From positions 7,750,001 to 7,814,000 of the forward strand of contig NZ_CP108100.1 in assembly GCF_036195045.1 (NCBI RefSeq): DNA of 64,000 bases, given 5' to 3'. The notes under the pieces were generated by a model. The model was given only the letters and a program-made list of their open reading frames with translations, searched no databases and was not told the DNA's origin. Position 1 is the first letter of the stretch. Every line of letters starts with the position of its first letter. Source of the DNA: Streptomyces sp. NBC_00236. Lineage in GTDB: Bacteria > Actinomycetota > Actinomycetes > Streptomycetales > Streptomycetaceae. Of the stretch, positions 33,800-41,966 are shown in pieces. The position numbers were made by a program, and so were the translations under genes.

Positions 33800-34552
33800 A
33801 TGTACCGCGATGAGCGTGACACCGCCAAAGACACCGTGGCCACGGTGAACGGGATCGGCACGGGTACGGGTCTGGGGCCGCTGCTGGTCAGCCTCCAGCT
33901 GACCGACTCCGCGTTCCCCAGCGGCTTCTACACGCTGTCGCACAGCCTGGAGGGCTTCGCGCAGGCCGGGGCCGTCGACTCCGGCAGCCTGCCGCTCCTG
34001 CTGGAGGACCTGCTGCTGCACGGTGTAGGTCCCGCCGATGCCACCGCGCTCGCCCTCGCCCACCGTGCGACGGCGGCCGGTGACCCGGCGGCGGTCGTCC
34101 GGATCGACGAGCATCTCCTGGCCACCAAACTGGGCCGGGAGATGCGCCAGGCCGCCACCCGGACCGGACGCCAGCTCCTGGACCTGGGCCAGGAGGTGTA
34201 CGGCCGGCCGGAGATCGGCGACTACTTCGACCGGGTCGTACGGAGTGAGGCCCCCGGAACGCAGGCGGTGGCCGCAGGAGTCATCTACGCGGCGACGGGC
34301 GTTCCGGTCCGGCAGGCCGTCGCCGCGGACCTGTTCGCCTTCTGCGTCAGCTTCGCGGGCGCCGCGCTGCGGCTGCGGCTGACCGACCACCGCACGACGC
34401 AGACCCTGATCCGGGGCGCCGCACCCGTCATCGAGAAGACCGTCGAGGCCGCGCTGCGGCGCGAGCTCGACGACGTCGGCGCCACCGTATTCGCCTCGGA
34501 CATCATGTCGGGCCGTCATGAACGCGCCGAGGCACGGCTCTTCGCCAGCTGA
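33800..34552 (+). CDS. ureF: Urease accessory protein UreF
   Basis: 250 residues with an N-terminal extension of about 27 residues, then the conserved LQLTDSAFPSGFYTLSHSLE motif and an all-helical body ending in the FASDIMSGRHE region. UreF bridges UreD and UreG during nickel insertion and stimulates GTP-dependent activation. It starts 5 bp after ureC; the true start might be an internal GTG that removes part of the polar extension. Confidence 0.94.
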   Translation: MYRDERDTAKDTVATVNGIGTGTGLGPLLVSLQLTDSAFPSGFYTLSHSLEGFAQAGAVDSGSLPLLLEDLLLHGVGPADATALALAHRATAAGDPAAVVRIDEHLLATKLGREMRQAATRTGRQLLDLGQEVYGRPEIGDYFDRVVRSEAPGTQAVAAGVIYAATGVPVRQAVAADLFAFCVSFAGAALRLRLTDHRTTQTLIRGAAPVIEKTVEAALRRELDDVGATVFASDIMSGRHERAEARLFAS

Positions 34553-34584
34553 AATCCACCCCGAACCACACAGGGAGCAGCACC

Positions 34585-35205
34585 ATGGACGACAACGTAC
34601 TGCGGGTCGGCATCGGCGGACCGGTCGGATCGGGCAAGACCGCGCTGATCGAGGCGCTGGTTCCGATGCTGATCGAACGAGGCCACCGTCCCGCCGTCAT
34701 CACCAACGACATCTACACGCAGGAGGACGCCCAGCACGTCCGCCGCACGCTGGCCGGGGTCCTGGAACCCGAGCGGGTCGTCGGTGTCGAGACGGGGGCC
34801 TGCCCGCACACCGCCGTGCGCGACGACCCCACGATGAACCTGGCGGCCGGCGCGGAGATGCTGGAGCGCTTCCCGGACACCGACACGCTCCTCTACGAGT
34901 CCGGCGGCGACAACCTCACGCTCACCTTCAGCCCGGCGCTCGTGGACCTATTCATCTTCGTCCTGGACACGGCGGAGGGCGAGAAGATGCCCCGTAAGCG
35001 CGGGCCCGGAATCACCGACTCCGACCTTCTCGTCATCAACAAGATCGACATCGCGAAGTACGTGCGCACGGACATCAACGTCATGGAGTCCGACGCCCAC
35101 CGCGTACGCGACAACCGCCCCGTCGTCCTCACCGACTGCCTCACCGGCCAGGGCATCGACGAGATCGCGGTGTACCTCGAATCGCGCCGCAAGGTGCTGA
35201 TCTGA
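34585..35205 (+). CDS. ureG: Urease accessory GTPase UreG
   Basis: 206 residues, SIMIBI GTPase with P-loop GPVGSGKT (12-19), the nickel-binding CPH motif (TGACPHTAVRDD), and NKID for guanine recognition. It hydrolyses GTP to hand nickel to apo-urease as a dimer. It has no His-rich N-terminal extension, unlike plant and some bacterial UreG, so nickel buffering must come from elsewhere. The ATG follows AGGGAG at good spacing. Confidence 0.97.
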   Translation: MDDNVLRVGIGGPVGSGKTALIEALVPMLIERGHRPAVITNDIYTQEDAQHVRRTLAGVLEPERVVGVETGACPHTAVRDDPTMNLAAGAEMLERFPDTDTLLYESGGDNLTLTFSPALVDLFIFVLDTAEGEKMPRKRGPGITDSDLLVINKIDIAKYVRTDINVMESDAHRVRDNRPVVLTDCLTGQGIDEIAVYLESRRKVLI

Positions 35206-35206
35206 C

Positions 35207-36166
35207 GTGCGGCTCGCCCCGTACCGGCCCCGTGCCGACCGGCTCGCCGAGACGTACTACACCGCGGTCCGCGTCCCCCCGGACGTGGCGGCCCTGGCCT
35301 CCGTGCCGGACACGCTGGCCCCGGGCTCCCCGGCCAAGGTCGGCATCCTCGACCTGGCCTTCGCGGTACGGGGCGAGCGCACCGAACTCGTCGAGCGCTA
35401 CCAGAAGACACCCCTGCAGATCATGCGGCCGCTGTGGATCGACCCCGAACTGCCCGGGATGAGCTACGTCTACATGATGGCGACCGGCGGCGGGATCGCC
35501 CAGGCCGACCGCTACCGGATGGACTTCCGCTGCGGCCCTGACACCCAGGTCCACCTGACCACGCAGGCCGCGACCAAGATCTTCCGGATGGAACACGACT
35601 ACGCGAGCCAGCGGGTGCATCTGACGGCGGAGGCCGGGAGCTATGTCGAGTACCTGCCGGACCCGCTGATCCCGTTCAAGGACGCCCGCTTCTACCAGCG
35701 GACCGAGGTGGTCGTCGCCCCGGGCGCCACCGTCGTCGTCGGTGACACGTTCACCGCAGGGCGGCTCGCCCGCGGTGAACGGCACGCCTACCGGGTGCTC
35801 GCCACCGACCTGCACATCAGCCGGCCCGACGGCACGCTGCTCGCCGTGGACACCCTGCGTCTGGCTCCGGGGAGGAGCGGCGAGGGAGTCCTGGGGCCGG
35901 GCGTGTTCGCCGGTCACGACCACGTCGCCTCACTGTTCGCCGTGACCGACCGTGTCCCCGCCACCGAACTCGCCGACGCCCTGCACGACGCCCTCGCGGA
36001 GCTGGGCGTCCTGTACGGGGTGAGCGTCCTGCCCCGGGACTGCGGCGCATGGGTGCGGGTGCTGGACGACAGCCCGATCCGGACCGCCGCCGCACACGAG
36101 GCCGTCCGCCAGGCCGTCCGCCGCCTGCTCACCGGCCACCCGGCCCCCGACCTGCGCAAGCCCTGA
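35207..36166 (+). CDS. ureD: Urease accessory protein UreD
   Basis: 319 residues with the UreD/UreH signature HLTTQAATKIFRM, YLPDPLIPFKDARFYQ and the C-terminal VLYGVSVLPRD segment. UreD binds apo-urease and provides the tunnel through which nickel reaches the active site. GTG start one base after the ureG stop. It completes the F-G-D accessory set; ureE is absent. Confidence 0.94.
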   Translation: MRLAPYRPRADRLAETYYTAVRVPPDVAALASVPDTLAPGSPAKVGILDLAFAVRGERTELVERYQKTPLQIMRPLWIDPELPGMSYVYMMATGGGIAQADRYRMDFRCGPDTQVHLTTQAATKIFRMEHDYASQRVHLTAEAGSYVEYLPDPLIPFKDARFYQRTEVVVAPGATVVVGDTFTAGRLARGERHAYRVLATDLHISRPDGTLLAVDTLRLAPGRSGEGVLGPGVFAGHDHVASLFAVTDRVPATELADALHDALAELGVLYGVSVLPRDCGAWVRVLDDSPIRTAAAHEAVRQAVRRLLTGHPAPDLRKP

Positions 36167-36195
36167 CCCCCACCGACCCACACGAGGATCCGCCG

Positions 36196-37545
36196 ATGAA
36201 CACCGCTCCCGCGCCGATGCCGGCCGCGTACGACTCCGGGGACACCGCCTGGCTCCTCGCCGCCACCGCCATGGTGCTGTTGATGACGCCCGGCCTCGCC
36301 TTCTTCTACGGCGGCATGGTGCGCACCCGCCATGTGCTCATGATGATCAAGATGAGCTTCGCCGCGCTGGCGTTCGGCACCCTCGTCTGGTGGGTCATCG
36401 GGTACACGCTGGCGTTCGGGCCCGATGTCGGCGGCGCCGGAATCATCGGGAACCTCGACCACGTGTTCATGCACGACATCGAGCTGAACACGCTGACCGG
36501 GGCGATCCCCACGTACGTCTACAGCACCTTCCAGATGGGCTTCGCCATCATCACGGTGGCGCTGGTCAGCGGATCGATCGCGGACCGCGCCACGATGAGG
36601 GGGTGGCTCGTCTTCGTCGTGCTGTGGCTGCTCATCGTCTACATCCCCATCGCGCACTGGGTGTTCGACACGGACGGCTGGATCGTGAAGCACCTCGGCG
36701 CCCTCGACTTCGCCGGCGGTCTGCCGGTGGAACTCAACTCCGGCGTCGCCGGTCTGGCCGTCGCCCTCGTCCTGCGCGCGCCGCGCGACTTCGCCCGCCG
36801 CGAGGAGCGCCCCAACAACATTCCGCTCGTGGTCATCGGCGTGGGCCTGCTCTGGTTCGGCTGGTTCGGCTTCAACTCCGGTTCCGCGCTGACCGACCAG
36901 GGAACCGCCGCCGCGGCCTTCATCAACACCCAGCTCGGGGCCGCCGGAGCCATGGTCACCTGGCCGCTGGTGGAGAAGTGGCGCACCGGCAAGGTCACCA
37001 CCATGGGCGTCGTCTCGTCCGCCGTCGCGGGCATGGTCGCCATCACCCCGGCCTGCGGTGAGATCGACACGCTCGGCGCGGTCATCACCGGCCTCGTCGT
37101 CGGCGCGGTCTGCGCCTTCGCGATCACGCTCAAGTTCCGCTTCAACGTGGACGACACGCTCGACGTGGTGGGCGTGCACGGCGTCGGAGGGCTGATCGGC
37201 CTGATCATGGTCGGACTCTTCGCCACCGCGCGCATCAGCGGCAAGGAAGGGCTCTTCTACGGAGGAGGCTGGGGGCTGCTCGGCAAGCAGCTCGTCGCCA
37301 TCGTCTCCGTGATCGCCTTCTCGTTCATCCTCACCTGGCTCATCGCCAAGGCCGTGGACCTGACCGTCGGATTCCGTGCCAAGGAGGAGTACGCGACCGT
37401 CCCCGGCGAGGAGGAGGAGCGCGCGTACGACTTCCAGACCGCCGAGCGCCTCGGCGCCCTGGTCTCCGGCAAGCCGGCGTCCGAGGACGACGAACTCGTC
37501 CAGCAGATCAGCTCGTTGCTGCGTTCCCGCGAGGGCGGCCGGTAG
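36196..37545 (+). CDS. amt: Ammonium channel Amt with a His-to-Glu twin-His variant
   Basis: 449 residues, eleven membrane segments. Family motifs GVHGVGG, WFGWFGFN and FYGGMVRTR are present. The second pore His is H328. At the position of the first pore His (E. coli AmtB H168, in GGTVVHIN) the sequence is GGLPVELN, so Glu179 replaces it. Yeast Mep1 and Mep3 carry the same substitution and transport with altered pH dependence and speed. The C-terminal tail of about 65 residues is acidic. It follows ureD by 29 bp on the same strand, so ammonium from urease could be exported or recaptured here. ATG chosen for the GAGGATC ribosome site. No glnK gene is adjacent. Confidence 0.93.
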   Translation: MNTAPAPMPAAYDSGDTAWLLAATAMVLLMTPGLAFFYGGMVRTRHVLMMIKMSFAALAFGTLVWWVIGYTLAFGPDVGGAGIIGNLDHVFMHDIELNTLTGAIPTYVYSTFQMGFAIITVALVSGSIADRATMRGWLVFVVLWLLIVYIPIAHWVFDTDGWIVKHLGALDFAGGLPVELNSGVAGLAVALVLRAPRDFARREERPNNIPLVVIGVGLLWFGWFGFNSGSALTDQGTAAAAFINTQLGAAGAMVTWPLVEKWRTGKVTTMGVVSSAVAGMVAITPACGEIDTLGAVITGLVVGAVCAFAITLKFRFNVDDTLDVVGVHGVGGLIGLIMVGLFATARISGKEGLFYGGGWGLLGKQLVAIVSVIAFSFILTWLIAKAVDLTVGFRAKEEYATVPGEEEERAYDFQTAERLGALVSGKPASEDDELVQQISSLLRSREGGR

Positions 37546-38953
37546 CCGGGCCCGGCGGGGTCGGGTGCAGGAACTCCCGTACATAGGTGCGGTGCCACCA
37601 GCACCCGGTGTCCCGCAGTTCGCGCCAGGTCGTGTACCGGTAGCGGTACACCCTGGCGCGGACGTGTGCCGGCGGCGCACCCGGGAACGGGTTGTGGCGC
37701 AGCAGCCGCAGCGTGTCCCGGTCGTTGTCCAGCAGCCGCTCCACGAACGGCCCGAACCAGGGGCGGGCGTACGCGGGCGAGAGCGCCGCGAACCACATCA
37801 TCCAGTCGAGCCGCAGATGGTACGGGGCGAACTGGCGCGGCAGCCGGCGCGGATCGCCCGGCTTGCCCCGGAAGCCGTACTCCCGCCAGACCGTCCCCGG
37901 GCGGATCACCGCCTCGTCGGTGCCCTCGACCACCACCTCCATCCGGACGCGGCTGATGCTGCCGAAGGCGCCGTACGTGTTGACCAGGTGCAGCGGGTCG
38001 AAGGACCGGTTCATGATCTGCCGGCGCGACAGGAGGTTGCGGGCCGGGCGATAGCTGAGGACCACGACCAGGGCCGTGACGGCGATGACCACCACCTCGT
38101 ACCAGAGCGGCGCACCGGCCTGCGCGGGCGGCTCGGTGACCGGGGACCAGTCCACGGCCGACAGGGCGAGGGCGATCGTCAGCCAGTTGAGCCAGGCGAA
38201 GTTGCCCGACAGCACGAGCCAGAGCTGCGTGAGGACCATCAGCAGCGCCGCCGCGCTCGCCACCGGCTGCGGGGTGAAGAGCAGCACCGGCACGAGGAGC
38301 TGCGTCACATGGTTGGCCGCCACCTCGGCCCGGTGCACGGGGCGGGGGAGGTGGTGGAAGAACCAGCTCAGCGGGCCCGGCATCGGCTGGGTCTCGTGGT
38401 GGAAGTACAGGCACGTCAGCTTGCGCCAGCACGCGTCGCCGCGGATCTTGATCAGTCCCGCGCCGAACTCCACCCGGAACAGCACCCAGCGCAGCAGCCA
38501 CAGCACGAGCACCGGCGGCGCCGTGTGCGCGTTGCCGAGGAAGACGGCGAGGAACCCCGTCTCCAGGAGCAACGACTCCCAGCCGAAGCCGTACCACGTA
38601 CCACCGACCTGCACGATCGACAGATACAGCGCCCAGGGCAGGGCCCACAGGACCATGGCCCCCCACAGGGGTACGAAACGGTCCGTACCCGCGAGCAGCG
38701 CGACGGCGAGCGCACAGCCGAACCAGGCGACCAGGGCGAAGAACCGGTCGGAGTAGTGCAGGCGGAACAGGCCCGGGGCGGTGCGCCAGTCCGTCCGGCG
38801 CAGGACCTCGGGGGCGGGCAGCATGCCGCGCTCGCCGATCAGCGCCCGGAACTGGAGCGCGGCGGTGAGGAAGGCGGCCAGATAGATGACGGCCAGGGCC
38901 TTCTGGAAGAGGAGCCGGCCGAGCCAGTACCCGTCTGCGGTGAACCAGTCCAT
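37508..38953 (-). CDS. Lipase maturation factor family membrane protein
   Basis: 481 residues with eight or more membrane segments in the first 330 and a soluble C-terminal domain. GWESLLLETGFLAVFLG, FGAGLIKIRGD and the downstream MWFAALSPAYARPWF match the LMF1/LMF2 family, whose animal members assist folding of secreted lipases. The bacterial role is unproven. Its 3' end overlaps the amt 3' end by 38 bp on the other strand. A Pro/Arg tail ends the protein. Confidence 0.88.
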   Translation of the reverse strand: MDWFTADGYWLGRLLFQKALAVIYLAAFLTAALQFRALIGERGMLPAPEVLRRTDWRTAPGLFRLHYSDRFFALVAWFGCALAVALLAGTDRFVPLWGAMVLWALPWALYLSIVQVGGTWYGFGWESLLLETGFLAVFLGNAHTAPPVLVLWLLRWVLFRVEFGAGLIKIRGDACWRKLTCLYFHHETQPMPGPLSWFFHHLPRPVHRAEVAANHVTQLLVPVLLFTPQPVASAAALLMVLTQLWLVLSGNFAWLNWLTIALALSAVDWSPVTEPPAQAGAPLWYEVVVIAVTALVVVLSYRPARNLLSRRQIMNRSFDPLHLVNTYGAFGSISRVRMEVVVEGTDEAVIRPGTVWREYGFRGKPGDPRRLPRQFAPYHLRLDWMMWFAALSPAYARPWFGPFVERLLDNDRDTLRLLRHNPFPGAPPAHVRARVYRYRYTTWRELRDTGCWWHRTYVREFLHPTPPGPATGRPRGNAATS

Positions 38954-38987
38954 CGCTTCCAGTATCGGCCCGTCGCTCCGCGGCGTC

Positions 38988-39512
38988 TCACTCCTGTGGT
39001 GCGTGTCCCTCCCTGACGATCCGGCGCAGCGTGCGGCCGAGCCGGCGCGCGTACCACCGCTGCGCCACCGGCACGAACGGTCCGGCGATGCGGGTGTACC
39101 AGCGTGCGGGCCGGCTGAACGCCATCACGGTGAACGTGACCGTGCCGTCGTCCGCGAGCTCGGCCACGAAGCACTCCTCGCCGCACTCGGGGTGGCGGGG
39201 GAGCGTTCCGTACGCGAATCCGATGCGTTCGGGACCGTACTCGGCCCAGACGACGCGGCACGGCGCGGTCAACCGGAACGGGCCGGCCCCCAGCGCCACC
39301 CGAACGGAGGCACCGGGCTCGGCGCGTGGCGCGGAGGCCCTGACCCGCGTCCCGGAGACGCGGTGCATACGGAATTCGGTGATCGCGGCGCCCGCGGCCT
39401 CGAAGTCGGCACGACCGTGTCCGATCCGGGTGCGGTGGTGCAGATGGTGGTAGCCGTCGGGGAGTGGGCCGAGCCGGGTGCTGCCCGCCTCCGGATACGT
39501 GAGGGTGCTCAT
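38988..39512 (-). CDS. DUF1990 family protein
   Basis: 174 residues, compact beta-rich domain of the DUF1990 type (YAYGTLP-like FAYGTLPRHPECGEECF and FSRPARWYTRIAGP motifs). No signal or membrane segment. ATG overlaps the YndJ stop as ATGA, so it is the second gene of a two-gene operon; the same pairing occurs in other bacteria. The biochemical function is unknown; the fold is thought to resemble lipid-binding domains, which is inference. Confidence 0.82.
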   Translation of the reverse strand: MSTLTYPEAGSTRLGPLPDGYHHLHHRTRIGHGRADFEAAGAAITEFRMHRVSGTRVRASAPRAEPGASVRVALGAGPFRLTAPCRVVWAEYGPERIGFAYGTLPRHPECGEECFVAELADDGTVTFTVMAFSRPARWYTRIAGPFVPVAQRWYARRLGRTLRRIVREGHAPQE

Positions 39513-40387
39513 GCGGTCCTTCCTTCGTGGGTTCCTTCGCGGGTTTCTTCATGGGCGGAACGGGGGTTCAGGCGTTGCCAGGCGAGCACCGAGCAGAGCG
39601 CGAAGCCCAGCGCGTTGCCCACGCCGTGGGTGGCGGCCATCCAGGTCAGAGTGGGGTGCGGGAGGCCGGTGGCCTCGCCCAGGGCCCAGCTCAGTGCCAG
39701 CGCCATGGTCGCCGCGAGCACGGCGGCCGAGGCGGCGAGCAGCAGCCCGGTGGTCCGGTCGCGGGCCGCGGGCCTGACCGTGCGCCAGGTCAGGAGAGCG
39801 ACGGTCCACATGCCTGCTGTCAGGACCACTGCCCCCGCGAGTTCGGCCCAGTCGCCGATGAAGTAGCCGGTCAGGACGAGCAGGGTGCCCAGCGGAACGC
39901 TCAGCGCCGCGAACCGCCCCGCCGCGCTGTCGACCACGCGGCCGACCAGTCCGGCGACCAGAGCGGCGGCGAATCCGGCGAAGTGGAAGTGCGGCACGGT
40001 CAGCGCCAGGATTCCGAGGCCGAAGCCGAACAGCGGACGCCCCGAGCGCTCGGCGACCAGCGCGACGGCGGAGACGGCCGGGGCCGACAGGGCAGTGAGC
40101 AGGGCGATCTCGGCGGGTGCTGTGCGCCATGACAGCAGCGGACCGGGGCGCCGGACGATTCGGGCCGGGGCATGCAGGGCGAGGAGTACGGCGCCCAGTC
40201 CGTACCCGAGGGCCAGGACGGTGGCCAGGGGGCCGCGCGGCAGCCAGAGGGCAACGGCACCCGGCACGGCGAAGACCAGCCACAGCCGCCGTATCCGGTC
40301 CAGGTCGGGGGCATCCGCCAGCCGCAGTCCGGAGGGCACGATCACCAGCATGCCCAGCATCACGATCAGACCCACCAGGACCGACAC
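39509..40387 (-). CDS. YndJ-like integral membrane protein
   Basis: 292 residues with eight or nine membrane segments and the conserved LTVPHFHFAGF and THGVGNALGF histidine motifs of the YndJ family. The clustered His residues inside predicted helices suggest a metal or haem site, but no function is known. It starts with GTG at 40387. Transcription should come from the TTGAAC/TAGAGT promoter bracketed by two identical palindromes, so the pair is tightly repressed by a factor not encoded here. Confidence 0.82.
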   Translation of the reverse strand: MSVLVGLIVMLGMLVIVPSGLRLADAPDLDRIRRLWLVFAVPGAVALWLPRGPLATVLALGYGLGAVLLALHAPARIVRRPGPLLSWRTAPAEIALLTALSAPAVSAVALVAERSGRPLFGFGLGILALTVPHFHFAGFAAALVAGLVGRVVDSAAGRFAALSVPLGTLLVLTGYFIGDWAELAGAVVLTAGMWTVALLTWRTVRPAARDRTTGLLLAASAAVLAATMALALSWALGEATGLPHPTLTWMAATHGVGNALGFALCSVLAWQRLNPRSAHEETREGTHEGRTA

Positions 40388-40403
40388 CCTTCAGCCCCCC
40401 CTT

Positions 40404-40419
40404 CTTGAACGCGTTCAAG
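40404..40419. promoter_or_regulatory. Operator copy 1, CTTGAACGCGTTCAAG
   Basis: Perfect 16-base palindrome lying just downstream of the predicted start site of the YndJ-DUF1990 operon. Identical to copy 2, with centres 44 bp apart. The symmetric TTGAACGCGTTCAA form is typical of TetR-family operators. Confidence 0.75.
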
Positions 40420-40433
40420 CGATGGTGGTGCTG

Positions 40434-40462
40434 ACTCTAGAGGCTTTCTTGAACGCGTTCAA
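40434..40462 (-). promoter_or_regulatory. Promoter of the YndJ-DUF1990 operon
   Basis: On the minus strand, TTGAAC (40462-40457), a 17-base spacer and TAGAGT (40439-40434) form an excellent sigma-HrdB promoter. The -35 hexamer is part of operator copy 2. Confidence 0.7.
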
Positions 40463-40463
40463 G
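40448..40463. promoter_or_regulatory. Operator copy 2, CTTGAACGCGTTCAAG
   Basis: Identical perfect palindrome overlapping the -35 box. Binding here would block sigma contact, and copy 1 would block clearance. It also lies about 120 bp upstream of the divergent DUF6777 lipoprotein gene and could influence it. Confidence 0.75.
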
Positions 40464-40585
40464 GTGATGGCGGCGTGATGTCCGGAACCGCGGGCACACC
40501 GTGCGGCCCCGGCTTGCGGGGGAGGGGGAACTGCGGCAGACATGAGAGACCACCAGTGACCGGTGACCAGGCAGGAGACCTCTTC

Positions 40586-41782
40586 GTGCACGCACCGACA
40601 CGCATGCGCCGCGCCGTGCTCGCCGTACTGTCCACCGGCATCCTCGTCACCGCGGGCTGCGCCCGGGAGGCCGGGGGCGGCGGACCCGGCACCGAAGGGA
40701 CGGCGGACGCCGGCGAGGTGCTCCTCCAGCCGGCCGCCGCGCAGGGGCCCGACCCCTTCACCAGGTCCACGGTGGACCCGGCCGGCGCCGCGCCGGCCGT
40801 GCCCCGCACGACCCCGCCCGGGACACCCCCGCCCGGCGACGGAACGCCGCGCACCCTCCCCGGTTCGACCCCCGGCCTCTACGGCGGCACCCGCTCGGTT
40901 GCCTCCTGCGACGTCGGACAGCAGATCCGCTTCCTCGCGGCCGACCCGGTCAGGGAAGCGGCCTTCGCGCAGGCTGCGGGCGTGCCCCGGGCCGGTGTTC
41001 CGGACTTTCTGCGCGGCCTGACCCCCGTGGTCCTGCGCGCCGACACCCGGGTGGGCAACCACGGCTTCCGTACGGGTTCGACCACCACGTTCCAGTCCGT
41101 GCTCCAGGCCGGAACCGCTGTGATGGTGGACGGTCATGGCCTCCCGCGCGTCCGCTGCGCCTGCGGCAACCCGCTGAGCCGGCCCGCCGGCGGGGGAGAC
41201 GTGGAGGGCGGGCGGGGCGAGAAGTGGGCGGGGTACGACCCGGCGAGGACCGTCGTCGTCGCACCCGCCCCGAAGGCGGTTGCGGACCTGGTCATCGTGG
41301 ACGCCGACCACAACAGCTGGATGGCGCGTGAGGTCGGGGACGAGGGTGCTCGTGACCGCACCCCCGAAGTGCCGCCGCCCTACGCCCCCGGCACCGACAT
41401 CACCCGCCCGCTGCCCGACCCGCCTCCGGCGAGGTCCAAGGAGCCGAAGCCGCCGACGAAGCCGATCCCGTCGCGCTCCACCCCCGGGCCCGGGGACTGC
41501 CCGACACCCGTTGCCCCGACCCCGCCGGGCGAGGCGGTCGCGGCGACGAAGGAGCCGACCGGTGCGCCGGTGCGGGTGCCGACGAACTGCCCGACGCCGA
41601 CCGGCCTCCCGTCCGACGGCCCGACCGAGGGGTACCCGGAGCTCCCGACGGACGAGCCGACCGGTGCCCCCGCCGACCCGGACGAGCCGCCGCAGGACCT
41701 GGTGCCGCCCATGACCGACGAGCCCCAGACCTCCATCCGACTTCCGTGGCAGGACGACACGGAAGCATCCGTCGACGGTTGA
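40586..41782 (+). CDS. DUF6777-type lipoprotein with Pro/Thr-rich C terminus
   Basis: 398 residues from the GTG at 40586, chosen for AGGAGA 8-9 bases upstream. The signal sequence ends in lipobox LVTAGC. The middle domain (about 85-255) contains the CDV...FL, VGNHGFR and VRCACGNPLS segments, with four Cys, that I associate with actinobacterial DUF6777; the similarity is from memory. Residues 270-398 are a Pro/Thr/Asp-rich tail with repeated TEPTGAP-like phrases, probably a wall-spanning stalk. No function is known. Confidence 0.72.
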   Translation: MHAPTRMRRAVLAVLSTGILVTAGCAREAGGGGPGTEGTADAGEVLLQPAAAQGPDPFTRSTVDPAGAAPAVPRTTPPGTPPPGDGTPRTLPGSTPGLYGGTRSVASCDVGQQIRFLAADPVREAAFAQAAGVPRAGVPDFLRGLTPVVLRADTRVGNHGFRTGSTTTFQSVLQAGTAVMVDGHGLPRVRCACGNPLSRPAGGGDVEGGRGEKWAGYDPARTVVVAPAPKAVADLVIVDADHNSWMAREVGDEGARDRTPEVPPPYAPGTDITRPLPDPPPARSKEPKPPTKPIPSRSTPGPGDCPTPVAPTPPGEAVAATKEPTGAPVRVPTNCPTPTGLPSDGPTEGYPELPTDEPTGAPADPDEPPQDLVPPMTDEPQTSIRLPWQDDTEASVDG

Positions 41783-41966
41783 GCGGCCGCGCGACCGATA
41801 TCGCGGGGCTGCTCGGCTTCGCGTCCCCGGACAGCTCCCCCCGCTGGTTCCGCGGCTGGGAACCGGCCTCAGTGCCTGGCGTCACCAGCCGGCTTCTTCA
41901 CGGTGGTCCCGGCGATCCGGGGGAAGCGAGCCGCCGGGGTGGTGACGGGAGGCACGGGCCCGGCTC

